The notes under the pieces: generated by a model
Databases searched by the model: none
Told to the model about the DNA's origin: nothing
What the model saw: only the letters and a program-made list of their open reading frames with translations
Program-made: the position numbers and the translations under genes
Part shown: positions 22,795-33,380 of the stretch, piece by piece
How positions within the stretch are numbered: the first letter of the stretch is position 1
Layout: each line of letters opens with the position of its first letter
Source of the DNA: Acheta domesticus
Lineage: Eukaryota; Arthropoda; Insecta; Orthoptera; Gryllidae
Assembly (NCBI GenBank): GCA_031308135.1
Contig: JAHLJT010008446.1
Coordinates: 162,065,532-162,129,531 of the forward strand
Reading direction: 5' to 3'
Length of the DNA stretch: 64,000 bases

Positions 22795-23254
22795 GTTATA
22801 AAATGAAGAGCTAGGCGGTAATATTTCACGATATATCTTTTCGATTTCTCTCTGAGCTGGCTTTACTTAAATAATTATTGTTACGTTGCTGTAAATAAAT
22901 CAATAACTCCCCTCCACATTAATATTACAGTTTTGTTTCTTCAGCATACTGGGCAGAATTGCTTAAAGAGACGTTTTGTTTCAACGCTCATGCCTCAGCC
23001 CCCCCCCCCCACTCTGTGCAGCGTGAAAAGATTTCGGCATGAGAGCCGTGTACCTGCCCGCCGACACTCTTGAATGGGATCAACAAAGAAACAGGAAACT
23101 TGCTGCAGCTTATGACCTGACGGTTACCTCCTCTGCTGTCCCGACGTGCCAGGCACGGCTGTCTTGAAAGGTGTAAAAGAGACGCGGTTGCCAAATTACC
23201 AAACCAAGAGCTAGTGCTCTCAGACATGAGTTGCAAGATAAACTAAAGACCCGG
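21579..23254. mobile_element. 1.68 kb TIR element inserted in a TA run
   Basis: The left end reads CCGGGTCTTTATCGTATCTT then GCAACCCAGGTCT. The right end, read inverted from 23254, gives CCGGGTCTTTAGTTTATCTT then GCAACTCATGTCT. Both continue to a CCAATTTGGCAACGCG / GTAATTTGGCAACCGCG block, so the imperfect TIR is about 75 bases. TA flanks both ends. The interior frame at 21590-21862 ends in a GGHFEHLL motif that resembles the C-terminus of some mariner/Tc1-type transposases, but it points inward from the left end, which is unexpected. No catalytic motifs were found, so the superfamily stays open. Confidence 0.6.
22765..22795. repeat. (ATT)n microsatellite
   Basis: About ten ATT units inside the TIR element. 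Confidence 0.9.
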
Positions 23255-23256
23255 TA

Positions 23257-23470
23257 TTAGGTTGTATCGAAAAAAATAGAATTCAATGGCTTAGTGAAAA
23301 AAGTTTTCGGTGCAAGTACAACATCGGCATCAATAAAACCGTTTTTAAAATTGGTTTAGGTGTGCCAGAAATCCCATAAACACCTCATTTCTCAGCCGTT
23401 CCCTACTTTTTAGAAAATAACGACTAAATATTATTTCAAAGTGTTTTTATCAACCCCCCGAGGAAGAGCC
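23257..23470 (+). repeat. Dispersed repeat X, copy 2, truncated
   Basis: TTAGGTTGTATCGAAAAAAA, AACATCGGCATCAATAAAACC and AATAACGACTAAATATTAT follow the X order. The copy breaks off at a GC-rich sequence near 23455, before the CTCAAACA site. Confidence 0.7.
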
Positions 23471-24140
23471 CCCGAGTCCGATAGCAGCAATGCTGGAAGG
23501 CGGTCAATAATATTGCCTGGCACGGCAGGCGAGGGAGGCTGTGGGACGCGCAGGGGCGGCGTCCGCGCATGAGGGGATAGCGACGTGCGTGAGAGGGTAA
23601 AAGGCTGGGCTGGCTCCCTGTGGCGCGCTTGACGGCACGCCAGGAACACGCGCGCCGTGCCACGGAGCTTTATGCAAATAGGAACGGCGCCGTTAGGGAA
23701 TGGCCACATGACATGGGCTCCCGAGACGAGTCTCGTGGGGCAACGCCTTCTTTTGGCTCTTAACAAGCCTTTACGCGTGTTCCCTTGGGGCCGAGCACGG
23801 AAATAGTGGCGGGGTGGTAGCTTCCTTCGCTAGGTAGTGGAGTCAGAAGCTCTCAGTGCCGATTCATGCCTGTCGATTGGGAGAGATAGCGAGGATAAGT
23901 TCTACTTATGTTTGTGACAGTTGTCTTACAATCACCGGCATCTTGCTCAGATAATTCAAATGTTGTGGGTCCGGAGTGTGCCATCAATAATGGGACCAAA
24001 CATTTCTCTAGATTAAGGTTTCGCTCTGTCGGATGCCGTAACCAACATGGAAAAGTAAACGTTTTTAGAGGCGAATACCATGTTGTCACATACACAGCTC
24101 TTTGCCGAAATTGTAAATTTGTGAAGTTGTTACTGATGTA
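23440..24140. other. GC- and CpG-rich island, function unknown
   Basis: 23450-23850 is strikingly GC- and CpG-rich compared with its surroundings, and several overlapping frames are open only because of that. The downstream plus-strand frame at 23908-24141 (77 codons) contains CRNQHGKVNVFRGEYHVVTY but matches nothing I know. This could be the promoter and first exon of a host gene or the 5' end of an element. I cannot decide between them. Confidence 0.35.
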
Positions 24141-24231
24141 GAGAATCAGTGCGATTCAAAAATAAAATCATTGTAAAAGAACGAAATCTTACCTGCCTGG
24201 AAAAATATATACACAAGAGGAACACGGCACA

Positions 24232-24515
24232 CATACTTCTGTTTTCCCTCAATCCCTCCTTCCCTCAATCCCATTTTCTCTCAGTCTTTCTTACCGCCTC
24301 TCTCTCGGTCTCCCTCTCTCCCTCTATGACTCTACGTCTCTCATCATGTCACTCCGTCTCCCTCTCCGCCGCTCTCTCCATCTCTGACACAGTATCCCTC
24401 TCCGTCTCTCTCCCCGTTTCTCCCTCTCCGTCTCTCTTTAAGTCACTGTCTCCGTCTCTCTCCATCCCTCGGTCTCTGTCTCTCGATCTCTCTCTCTCCG
24501 TCTCTCCTTGTTGAA
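24232..24515 (+). repeat. CT-rich degenerate simple repeat
   Basis: Irregular CTCTCCGTCTCTCTC-type units. This is a worn relative of the 12-base array at 29253-30610. Confidence 0.8.
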
Positions 24516-24697
24516 TTTGTCAGGTGATATTTGTGACAATAAAGGAAATTTACATAGGAAAAAATAAAGAAATGGTCGCCAGCCACAAACTGGCGATTGT
24601 ACATAAGTAATTGTTTTATTGATTCCCTTGCTCCTGAACTCTAAGAGAGAGATTGGAGAAGGAATCTGACGCGTGCGCCAAATGGGAAGATTGCGGA

Positions 24698-25225
24698 TTG
24701 ATTGATTGATTCGTGTTTCCGGGCGCGTCAACTGCTCAGGTCATTAGTTCCGTAAGTGTAGTGCGTGTTTTCCCCAGGAGGTGGCGATGATCTTTTCCCC
24801 GCTGGATGGCGAGATCTGGCGCCGACCTACCGTCGAGCGATCTTTTCCCCCAACCAAGCATCTCCCACCAGCGGGGCACCGTCCCAGCCGGGACAAGTTG
24901 TAAGCTCCCGACCGGTCTCCTGGTATGTGTGGTAGTGTAGTGCATGTTAGTGTAAGTGTAAGAGGGAGAGGATAGGACAAGGAAGGAAAGATCGCGCGCG
25001 GTCCGTGGCCCGTTTGTTGGGGTACTGCTCCCGCATTCGCTCATGTTAGGGTACTGCTCCCGCATTCTGGTGTTGATCGGAGAAACCACGAAAAACTACC
25101 GATTAGAGCAGCCGGCCGCTAGAATTCTCCTCCAGACAGCGACTGAATTCGACTCGAACCTAGGACCTCCCGGTCAAAGGGACTGCAGTGACATCAGGTT
25201 GATGCACTGAGCCATCTCTCCCGGT
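24698..25225 (-). mobile_element. tRNA-headed SINE, family 2, copy 2
   Basis: The head on the minus strand reads ACCGGGAGAGATGGCTCAGT, with B box GGTTCGAGTC at about 25155, and the tail is (AATC)n at 24698-24710. The 13-base duplication GGAAGATTGCGGA lies at 24685-24697 and 25226-25238. Compared with copy 1 it lacks about 45 bases after the B box, carries extra sequence at about 24890-24985, and has a partly duplicated GGGTACTGCTCCCGCATTC block. Its target, repeat L, is intact around the site in copy 2 (55993-56010). Confidence 0.9.
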
Positions 25226-25899
25226 GGAAGATTGCGGAGTCAACAAGAAACCTCCTAGACAATCAAACTCGTCGTCAGGCTATAATGAGTTTATTTACTC
25301 ACATACAAGTAAGATAATACTTGTCAACTAATAAAGGGAGAGGATTCCTAAGTGGAGGACATCACACATCAAAGACATGACTTCAACAACAAGTTTACAT
25401 TTATTTATCAATTTAGAGAATGCAAAGAGCATGTACAAAAGTTGAACTGAACATCTTGTAAACAAAACATACATTATAACATAATTAGATTACAATTGCT
25501 TTCAGGATCAAGTAGCTGGAAAGCAATGACATAAAATTACAAGTATTTGTCAAAATTGAAGTGATATCAGAATCACAATGAAATTTACACATTTACATTA
25601 TATGAACAATCGTTTAAAGATTGTTTAAGCTGAATTACAATTACTAAACGTAAGACCAAAAAACTGCCCACTTTAAGGCGAGCTTACGCAGCAATTTTCT
25701 ACCAACATGTAAACGTGGACAAATTGCTTAATCACCTTCTTTAAATATAAATACACAAATTGAGTTATACACTGATTTTCATCTCCCAACAGGGAATTAC
25801 TTAATACATTTTAAAACAAATTCAAGTCAAATCAAAGTGGTTCTCTCTCTCATAATTTCAATAACAACAATTATATTGGCAATGGCTTTGTGTTGCTAC

Positions 25900-26130
25900 A
25901 TCATACGTTACCCCTTGTGGCAACATTCAATACAACCTTGACCTCGCAGGCGTCGCTGCGGGTCGCAATGCCCGCTCTTCCTGCGAAGGCGCTGACTTCG
26001 AGACCCAGCCTGACCTTCGGCTCGACAGACCCTTGTGTCTGCCACGGAGCCGAACAATGGGCAGACTTGCTTGAAGTGACCACTGCGAAGCATTACGGGC
26101 CATGCAAGCTGCCACTTTTACCTGCAACAA
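25900..26130 (-). other. Short minus-strand frame, partly conserved in repeat L
   Basis: A 67-codon frame (25927-26130) starts MLQVKVAACMAR and ends near RALRPAATPARS. The second L copy has a frame starting MLQVKVAACAAR with a RAMRPAATPAS block (56867-57100). The middle parts fall into different frames, so a frameshift separates the copies. It lies about 450 bases downstream of the TATA motif. It may be a real short product of the L element or chance conservation of a noncoding leader. Confidence 0.35.
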
Positions 26131-27284
26131 TTACGAAACAGGCCACGTAGGATGCCCCGCCTAACCCGACCAACGCGATTAGGCCTATTGACACCCGAAT
26201 GCGCCGAGCGGCGACTTCATACGAGAGCCACGTATGCCGACATGACCTCTCTAGTGCGTGCGCAGCGACACGACTTCACGTTATGTGCAGAAGCACCATA
26301 CAATTTCACGTAAAAACGTGAGAACTGGCCAGGCTGTCAACACAAAACACATCATTAGATAATAGCAACACAAAACAACATCACGCATAAAGTACCATTG
26401 CAAATACACAGCATATTAAAGCCCAACTTGGACACATAGAGACCACATTTACATTTACATTACATAAAACTAACGACTCGCAGGCCGGGCTGATTTGTCG
26501 TAAACAATTTAGAATTAAACACCAAACATGACAAGCGTTTGCGGACAAGTAGCAATATAATGGAGCGTTCAGCCCCGTTTTATACTTTCTTGACTGTAGT
26601 GAACCTCTGCACGAACTACTTTCTGAAGCGGAGTAAGCTTACACAAAATGACCAATCCGGTGTTTTCAAAGATATACATATAAATGATACATGAGGAATT
26701 TACAAAACTTCAACGGAGTGAAAGCCCCCGATTGAGGCGCTATCCAGGACCGGCCAATGGAAATATACCCAAGAAATACACAGAATGAAATAATTAATGG
26801 TTTTACCATTTTTTGAGTTCCAGAAGCTATACCTTTGATGTTTATACACAAATCTTAAATTTACAATATTGTCTGAATATTTTCATATATAATACAAACA
26901 GTTAGAGGGCTGTATTTAAAAGTTATAAAGAATTTAAAATCTGAAATCTTAAATAACATGCTCAATATTTAAAAATACTAAGAAAAAAGTAATATGTATA
27001 GAATATTATAAATAATACATGGTTACAAAGCAGTTTTGTGTGCCCACACAAAGTGTATTCACATGAATACCTTAGACTTATTTTAGTTTGAACAATAATT
27101 GATTTTATGCCAAAATAAAATAATACATTACATCTTGTATTCCCTCATTCTTCAGGCATACTTTGGAGTCTTCAAACTTATTATCGTAGGTATTTTACAT
27201 ATAGATGGTGAATTAAATGAATACAAATTAAATACCAATTACTAGAGCTTCATGATGGTATCCGTTAACCCACATCCGTTAACC

Positions 27285-29235
27285 CACGCCCATTAACTCA
27301 CATATTTATTGCATCCTTATGCAGCGGAATTTTTCCATATATTTTTAAAACAGCTAAAATTAAGCCGCTCTTCAAAAAGGCAACAAAAATGAAATTCAAA
27401 ATTATCAGCCAAATTTTCTTTTGGAAGTTTTTTCAAAAATATTAGAGAGACTTTTTTATGTGCGAATGGAAACCTTTCTCAAAAAACATGACGCGTTTTC
27501 AAATTGCCAACATGGATTCCGAAAATCAAAATCTACGGAAACAGCCATTTTCTCTTTTCTTAAAGATGTTGCCTCATCATTGGATCAAAACGAAGCAACT
27601 ATTCGAATATGTTTAGATCTTTCAAAAGCTTTTGACGTCATTGATCATAACATTTTACTTTCTAAATTACCTTCATATGGAATCCGTGGTATTGCTCTAG
27701 ATTGGCTACGTTCGTACCTTAACGATCTCAGAGAGTAGAAATACCTTACTGGAATGATGGAACTTTATGTATACACCTTTCCGGTTCTTTGCCAATTGCA
27801 CGTGGAGTCCCGCAAGAATCAATTTTAGGGCCTTATTCTCTTCCTATTATACGAAAACGCCATGTCTTTACCGATTCGAAACGGAAGAACTGTTCTCTTT
27901 GCGGATGATACAAATATTCTTTGCAATAAAGAAACCGTAAATCGTACAATATCAGACGTTTCAAATTGCTTCCGTAAGAACAAATTAATAGTAAATGAAA
28001 ATAAAACTGTTTCAATGCAGTTTTCCATTTCAAATAAACAATTCTGTACTCCATTGAAAATGAACGGTGTGCCATTGACTGATGTTAAAGTAACAAAATT
28101 TTTAGGTCTATCAATTCAATCAAACCTCAAATGGAATGCCCACTTAAATGAATTGAACACAAAATGTAAGTTTATTATTCTACGCCTTCAGAATTCTTTC
28201 AAATTCCGTCAGCCTTCATGCTGCTCGTTGTGTATATTTTGCCAATGTTCATTTCCGCCTGAGATATGGCATTCTGGGGAAAACATCTTATAGCTCCCAG
28301 ACTTTCAGATTACGTTAAAGAATTGTACGAATAATAAGCAAATCCCACCCACGTGATTCTTGTAAGTCTCTCTTAATTAAACTAGGAATTTTACCATTAC
28401 CTTGTCCCCTGATTTACGAATCAGTAGCTTTTGTCAAAAATGAATTACTTAAGAGCGAGTATATATATTCAGCAAACGCCGATGTCTATGAATATAACAC
28501 ACGACGTAGTAATCATATTCATCAGGTGGCAGTATCAACAGCTCACTACAAAACATTCACATACAATTCATGTACATTACTCTACAACACTTTGCCAGAT
28601 GACATTAAACGATTAAATTCGATAGAAAAGTTTAAGTCCAGAGTAAAATCTTTTCTGCTGCCGAACTGTATCTATACAATTCGAGACTAAAGGAAAATAA
28701 CATTAATTTTAACAATGATAGTTAATGTAATTATTTATCATATAATTCTAAAGAACCTGTAACAAGTATTGTACCACAGCTTCTGGATTGATGGCTCCCA
28801 TCTCGATTAGGTTTTCCGTCCAATTTCCCTGATCCTTTGAGCAAATGCTGAGATGGTCCCTTGTTTTGATTCTGGACATAAATGTAACTTAATTATTGGT
28901 GCACGTCTTCTGAATTTCAGTGAGAAATATAGTAATTCAAATTATCGTTTTCCATATTGTCGCAGAAAAAAGTATTATTATTTCTTGAATAACATGATGA
29001 GGGTTAAGGGCACAAATTAATAGCTAATATACCTTTGAAGATAGATTTTATTGTATAGGAGCGAATATTTTGTCAACAAATCTTGAAAAAAAAATGCTCT
29101 TTTTTTGTATTCAAAATTCGAGTAGAATACGGTGTAGGATAGAGATCACAGAATTATGAAAACGTGCACAAATTTCACTTCTCCCCATAGCTCGTCACAC
29201 AGTTTTTAACTGTTTTTTGACGTAAATAACTAAAT
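27285..29235 (+). mobile_element. LINE family A, 5'-truncated copy B
   Basis: It starts within the reverse transcriptase region (CCATTAACTCACAT, parallel to 50524) and runs through the 3' untranslated part to GTTTTTAACTGTTTTTTGAC and a worn tail at about 29215-29235. It is about 1.95 kb long and includes the FADD catalytic box. The end abuts the large CT-rich 12-base array, and no target duplication is evident. Confidence 0.8.
27310..28690 (+). pseudogene. LINE reverse transcriptase, partial
   Basis: Blocks in order: FQILERLFYVRMETFLKK-like sequence at 27430; QHGFRKSKSTETAIFSFLKD (about 27506), the HGFR motif of non-LTR reverse transcriptases; LDLSKAFDVIDHNILLSKLP (about 27610), with the first catalytic aspartate; YGIRGIALDWLRSYL; RNGRTVLFADDTNILCNKE (about 27876), with the FADD catalytic pair; then KFLGLSIQSNLKWNAHL. 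Frameshifts lie near 27735 and 27830, and the GVPQGS block reads GVPQES in another frame. The style (HGFRKSKST, AFDVIDHNILLSKL) points to the CR1/L2/Jockey side of the LINEs. It is broken, so no active protein is expected. Confidence 0.85.
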
Positions 29236-29252
29236 ATCTTCCTGTCGTGAAA

Positions 29253-30610
29253 TGACACTCCTTCTCTCCGTCTCTCGTCTCCGTCCCCCTCTCCGTCCCC
29301 CTCTCCGTCCCCCTCTCCGTCCCCCTCTCCGTCCCCCTCTCCGTCCCCCTCTCCGTCCCCCTCTCCGTCCCCCTCTCCGTCCCCCTCTCCGACCCCCTCT
29401 CCGACCCCCTCTCCGACCCCCTCTCCGTCCTCCTCTCCGTCCCCCTCTCCGCCCCTTTCTCCTTCCTTCTCTCCCTCTCTCCGTCACTCTCTCCGTCACT
29501 CTACGTCTCTCTACCCGTCTCTCCCTCCGTCTCTCCCTCCGTCTCTCCCTCCGTCTCTCCCTCCGTCTCTCCCTCCGTCTCTCCCTCCGTCTCTCCCTCC
29601 GTCTCTCCCTCCGTCTCTCCCTCCGTCTCTCCCTCCGTCTCTCCCTCCGTCTCTCCCTCCGTCTCTCCCTCCGTCTCTCCTCCGTCTCTCCCTCCGTCTC
29701 TCCCTCCGTCTCTCCCTCCGTCTCTCCCTCCGTCTCTCCCTCCGTCTCTCCCTCCGTCTCTCCCTCCGTCTCTCCCTCCGTCTCTCCCTCCGTCTCTCCC
29801 TCCGTCTCTCCCTCCGTCTCTCCCTCCGTCTCTCCCTCCGTCTCTCCCTCCGTCTCTCCCTCCGTCTCTATCGCCGTCTCTATCGCCGTCTCTATCGCCG
29901 TCTCTATCTCCGTCTCTATCGCCGTCTCTATCTCCGTCTCTATCTCCGTCTCTATCTCCGTCTCTATCTCCGTCTCTATCTCCGTCTCTATCTCCGTCTC
30001 TATCTCCGTCTCTATCTCCGTCTCTATCTCCGTCTCTATCTCCGTCTCTATCTCCGTCTCTATCTCCGTCTCTATCTCCGTCTCTATCTCCGTCTCTATC
30101 TCCGTCTCTATCTCCGTCTCTATCTCCGTCTCTATCTCCGTCTCTATCTCCGTCTCTATCTCCGTCTCTATCTCCGTCTCTATCTCCGTCTCTATCTCCG
30201 TCTCTATCTCCGTCTCTATCTCCGTCTCTATCTCCGTCTCTATCTCCGTCTCTATCTCCGTCTCTATCTCCGTCTCTATCTCCGTCTCTATCTCCGTCTC
30301 TATCTCCGTCTCTATCTCCGTCTCTATCTCCGTCTCTATCTCCGTCTCTATCTCCGTCTCTATCTCCGTCTCTATCTCCGTCTCTATCTCCGTCTCTATC
30401 TCCGTCTCTATCTCCGTCTCTATCTCCGTCTCTATCTCCGTCTCTATCTCCGTCTCTATCTCCGTCTCTATCTCCGTCTCTATCTCCGTCTCTATCTCCG
30501 TCTCTATCTCCGTCTCTATCTCCGTCTTTATCTTCGTCTCTATCTCCGTCTCTATCTCCGTCTCTATTTCCGTCTCTCTCTCTCTCTCCATCTCTGTCTC
30601 TCTCTCCGTC
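29253..30610. repeat. 12-base CT-rich satellite array in three blocks
   Basis: Block 1 (about 29277-29460) repeats CCGTCCCCCTCT. Block 2 (about 29515-29870) repeats CCGTCTCTCCCT, with one single-base deletion near 29677. Block 3 (about 29868-30580) repeats CCGTCTCTATCT, with a few CCGTCTCTATCG units at its left edge. Because the unit is a multiple of three and lacks stops, both strands show frames of about 480 codons (ETEI or SVSI repeats). These are artefacts of the array and not proteins. Confidence 0.95.
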
Positions 30611-30691
30611 CTAAAGAAACCCAAACCACTCAACAAAACACCACTGATGATAGTAAAGGAAAACATAATAAATATGCGTGGCTTTGGAAAC

Positions 30692-30899
30692 TGTTAGGTA
30701 TTTAACTAAATTCACCAATTTTTAAGATCCGAATTGTACGTGTTTATTAAAAAACATTGCACTACATGTACTCGTGCGGAGACAATTACTGGCATCTAAC
30801 GAACATAACACGATCTAAACATAGCCACTATACTTTTATCAAAAGCGGCCCACATGCACAGAACGTACATTACTACTCGAAAGTCTGTTCAAATACACA
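30692..30899 (-). repeat. 3' LTR of the Gypsy-like element
   Basis: On the minus strand it begins TGTGTATTTGAACAG at 30899, directly after a purine tract (AAAAGGGGAGAGA, about 30900-30913), and ends CCTAACA at 30692. An AATAAA polyadenylation signal lies at about 30742-30747. It is about 208 bases long, with TGT...ACA ends. No second LTR was found in the window. Confidence 0.75.
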
Positions 30900-31035
30900 T
30901 CTCTCCCCTTTTAATATGAAAATATATAATCCTTGTAACATGACGGTCTCACAATCAATCGACTGGGTCACGACTGACTGTTCGGTGCTCGAGGCGGATC
31001 CACTTGAGGTGTTAGTTCAGCTCTTCTCGGGCTAG

Positions 31036-31990
31036 TCTCGGTGCTGTCTGTGATTCCGGTTCAGAAGGCTTAATGATTTGAGCCGGGACAGGAATCCTTT
31101 GCGGGTTAATTTCGGGTTTGTTGTTTATCCACGAACTGTTTAATCTGGTCTTCTTCAATTTTCTCGACTCTTTTCCTCAGTTGATCAACATGTCGTTTGA
31201 TTATATTTCTATTGTGTAGTTGATTTGTGTAAGAGACTGGTTCCGTGCAGTCATGAACCTTGCCCCGCAACACTTTGGGTCAATTGGATTTTAGATAGAC
31301 CAAATCACATGTTTCAAACGAGCGCAGTTTCTGTACCCTAACTTCGTCTGCTTTGTTTTTGTATTGCAAAGCATATGGATGCATTTTACCGAGAACTGTT
31401 CGCAGCTCCCTTCCCATCAAAAGTTCAGCAGGCGTCTTCTCGGTACCTTCATGCACTGTTGTGTTTTGTCGAAAAAGCATTCTCTGCACCTGCAGTTCAG
31501 CCTCTCCTTCCTCCAATTTCGTTAACATCTTCTTTCTACTTTGGGCTATACGTTCAGCCTGACCATTGCTCGATGAATGATATGGCGAAATCGTACCGTA
31601 CTTGATCAGGTTCTGGTCATACATTTCATGAAGTTCCTTCGAATCGAATGAACGTCCGTTATCTGAGATAAGATCGTGTATTCCCATTCTTGCAAATATT
31701 CTCCGGAAACTGTGGATGACTTCAGCAGATGACATCGATTCATAATCTCTACTTCTAACCACTTGGACACCACGTCGACTACAATCAGGCATACTTTTCT
31801 TTTGTGAGGGCCAGCAAAATCCATGTGCAATGTAGACCAGTAACTTAAAGTTTTTGTCGATATTCTGACGAGGAGCATTAGGTGGATTATTTGCTAGAAT
31901 TTGGCCCGACTTACACTCATGTATACAATTTTCTATGTCCTGGTTAATGTCTGGCTACCATACATAGCTCCGAGCACAAGCCTTCATGGC
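31036..31990 (-). pseudogene. Integrase of the Gypsy-like element
   Basis: From 31990 leftward: a zinc-binding HHCC-type region (FANHPGIVAMKACARSYVW, then a C..C pair at about 31915); a core with HMDFAGP and VVDVVSKW (about 31800-31860), supplying the first aspartate; LISDNGRSF (about 31670), the second; and SSNGQAER (about 31565), the glutamate. I count 35 residues between the second D and the E, as in the DD35E pattern. The C-terminal part has VHDCTEPVSYTNQL and RHVDQLRKR (about 31190-31270), typical of Gypsy integrase ends. Frameshifts near 31735 and 31280 and a stop in YVW*PD break it. Its role was insertion of the element DNA. Confidence 0.85.
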
Positions 31991-31999
31991 TACAATTCC

Positions 32000-33380
32000 T
32001 GGGTGATTGGCAAACAGTAGTTCCAAAAATCGTTCCCTAGTAACCTCTGGTGCTATGAACCGATTTCCCCACAGCAGACAATCCTTGTGTACTGAAATTT
32101 CCATTTCCTTACGTTGGAATGGTTTTTACTTTTCAGAAAGTTCCGTGGTTGGCCATTGGTGCCAATTCCAGTACCTAACTCTTGACAAAATGTCCTTCGT
32201 TGTATATTTCCGGACGTCTTCTACCGGAATTAGCCTTTTCTCAGACTCCAATAAAAGGATGTCGCCTGGAGGTGTCAACACGTCATTATACGATTTCAGC
32301 GGCAAAAGACTAAGACAGTCAGCATTTCCATTTTCTTTTTCTTTCCTGTTCTACAAATTGTAGTCTTAAGCACTCAGAATGCACCATCGCAGCATTCGAG
32401 GCGATGAAATAGCTGAGTTTGGTTTTATAGACTTAACACTTCCAGAAGAGATCTACGGTCTGCTGAAATTGTGATTCTTCTTCCTGCTATATATTGGTGA
32501 AACTGTTCAACTATTGCACATTGTTTCTCTCATATTTCCCCAATGTGGGGGGACCAATACGCGATTGGTTTCTCCACATTCCCCTCTCGATGTGCCAAAA
32601 CTATTTCAATTCCATGCGGAGAAGCGTCGCATTTCAAAACCAATTCCTTTGACTCGACGTAATGGACCAGGATTACCTCCGAACTCATCATTTTTTTTAA
32701 TTTGCAGAAAGAATTTTCATGAATTACAGTATATTTTCAGGGTTTATCTTCGAGTACTCTGTTCAATGGTTCAATTATTGTTTATCTTGGAAGAACCTGT
32801 TATAGAAATGTACTATTCCTAAAAAGGACTGTAACCCTTTTTATGGGTTTTGGCGCATGTTTTATAGTTTTCACCCTCTCTTCTTTAGGCTTACTCCTTG
32901 TTCACCGACAAGAAACTTTAAAAACTTGATTTCTTTCAATCAAATTTTGCATTTATCCTTTTAAGCGTTAATCCTGTATCACGAAGTCTGTCCAAAATTC
33001 TTCTTAAATTTTCATATTCCCCTTGATTCCATCCGAAACAATAATATCATCCAGATACGCTTGTGCTTCGGGAATCGAAGCCAGCAACAAGTACATGGTT
33101 ATTTGAAAAATTCCAGGGCAAACTGATGCTCCAAACGGTAATCTCTTGACTTTGAAATCCTTCGATGTGTATTAACGTTAAGTATTTTTGCTGTACCACC
33201 GTCAACTCTGACCTCTTGGTATGCTTGAGATAAATCCAACGTTGAGAAAAAAGTAGCTAGTGTCAAGAGCGTTAGCATATATGTAATTGTAAATAATGGG
33301 TATGAGTTCTTCACTGTGTGCCGGATTCACTGTGTTTCTGTAGTCACCACATCTTCTGGTCACTTTTTACTTTCCCGTAT
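32000..33380 (-). pseudogene. Reverse transcriptase/RNase H of the Gypsy-like element
   Basis: Minus-strand blocks: FSTLDLSQAYQEVRVD (about 33240), with the first catalytic aspartate; AYLDDIIVSDG (about 33035), the YLDD catalytic pair; a thumb with TGLTLKRINAKF-like sequence (about 32955); a connection with RVKTIKHAPKPIKR and EPLNRVLE; and RNase H, VLKCDASPHGIEIVLAHREG (about 32615), with its first acidic residue. The later RNase H part (32000-32500) is shredded by stops. Frames change at least four times. The family identity is secure from motif order; activity is excluded. Confidence 0.8.

Larger units (their letters stand above)
24570..27180 (-). repeat. LTR-like repeat L, copy 1 (carries a SINE)
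   Basis: It is collinear with 55890-58095 over most of its length. Anchors are GGTCGCCAGCCACA (24573), GAAGATTGCGGAGTCAACAA, CATATGACTTCAACA-type sequence (25380), GCCACGGAGCCGAACAATGG (26041) and AGCTGCCACTTTTACCTGCA (26107). On the minus strand it has a TATA motif, AGTATAAAACGGGGC, at about 26585, and an AATAAA at about 24620, as expected of a promoter-to-polyA unit. Edges are uncertain and I see no clear target duplication. A SINE occupies 24698-25225. It could be a solo LTR of about 2 kb or a nonautonomous element. Confidence 0.6.
30692..33380 (-). mobile_element. Ty3/Gypsy-like LTR retrotransposon, 3' half
   Basis: On the minus strand the order is reverse transcriptase, RNase H, integrase, a C-terminal tail and a 3' LTR, which is the Ty3/Gypsy order. 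The 5' LTR, gag, protease and the start of the polymerase are absent. At about 33380 the sequence turns into repeat G. Many frameshifts and stops make it inactive. Confidence 0.85.

Noticed and set aside
25890..26150. Overlapping open frames on both strands as separate genes
   Set aside because: The openness follows local GC content. Only the minus-strand MLQVKVAAC frame recurs in the second L copy, and it is listed as tentative.
29253..30610. CRISPR-like array
   Set aside because: The unit is 12 bases with no spacers, and the setting is eukaryotic transposon DNA.
29230..30697. Long open frames on both strands (about 480 codons)
   Set aside because: They arise from a stop-free 12-base repeat and have no domain or start context.
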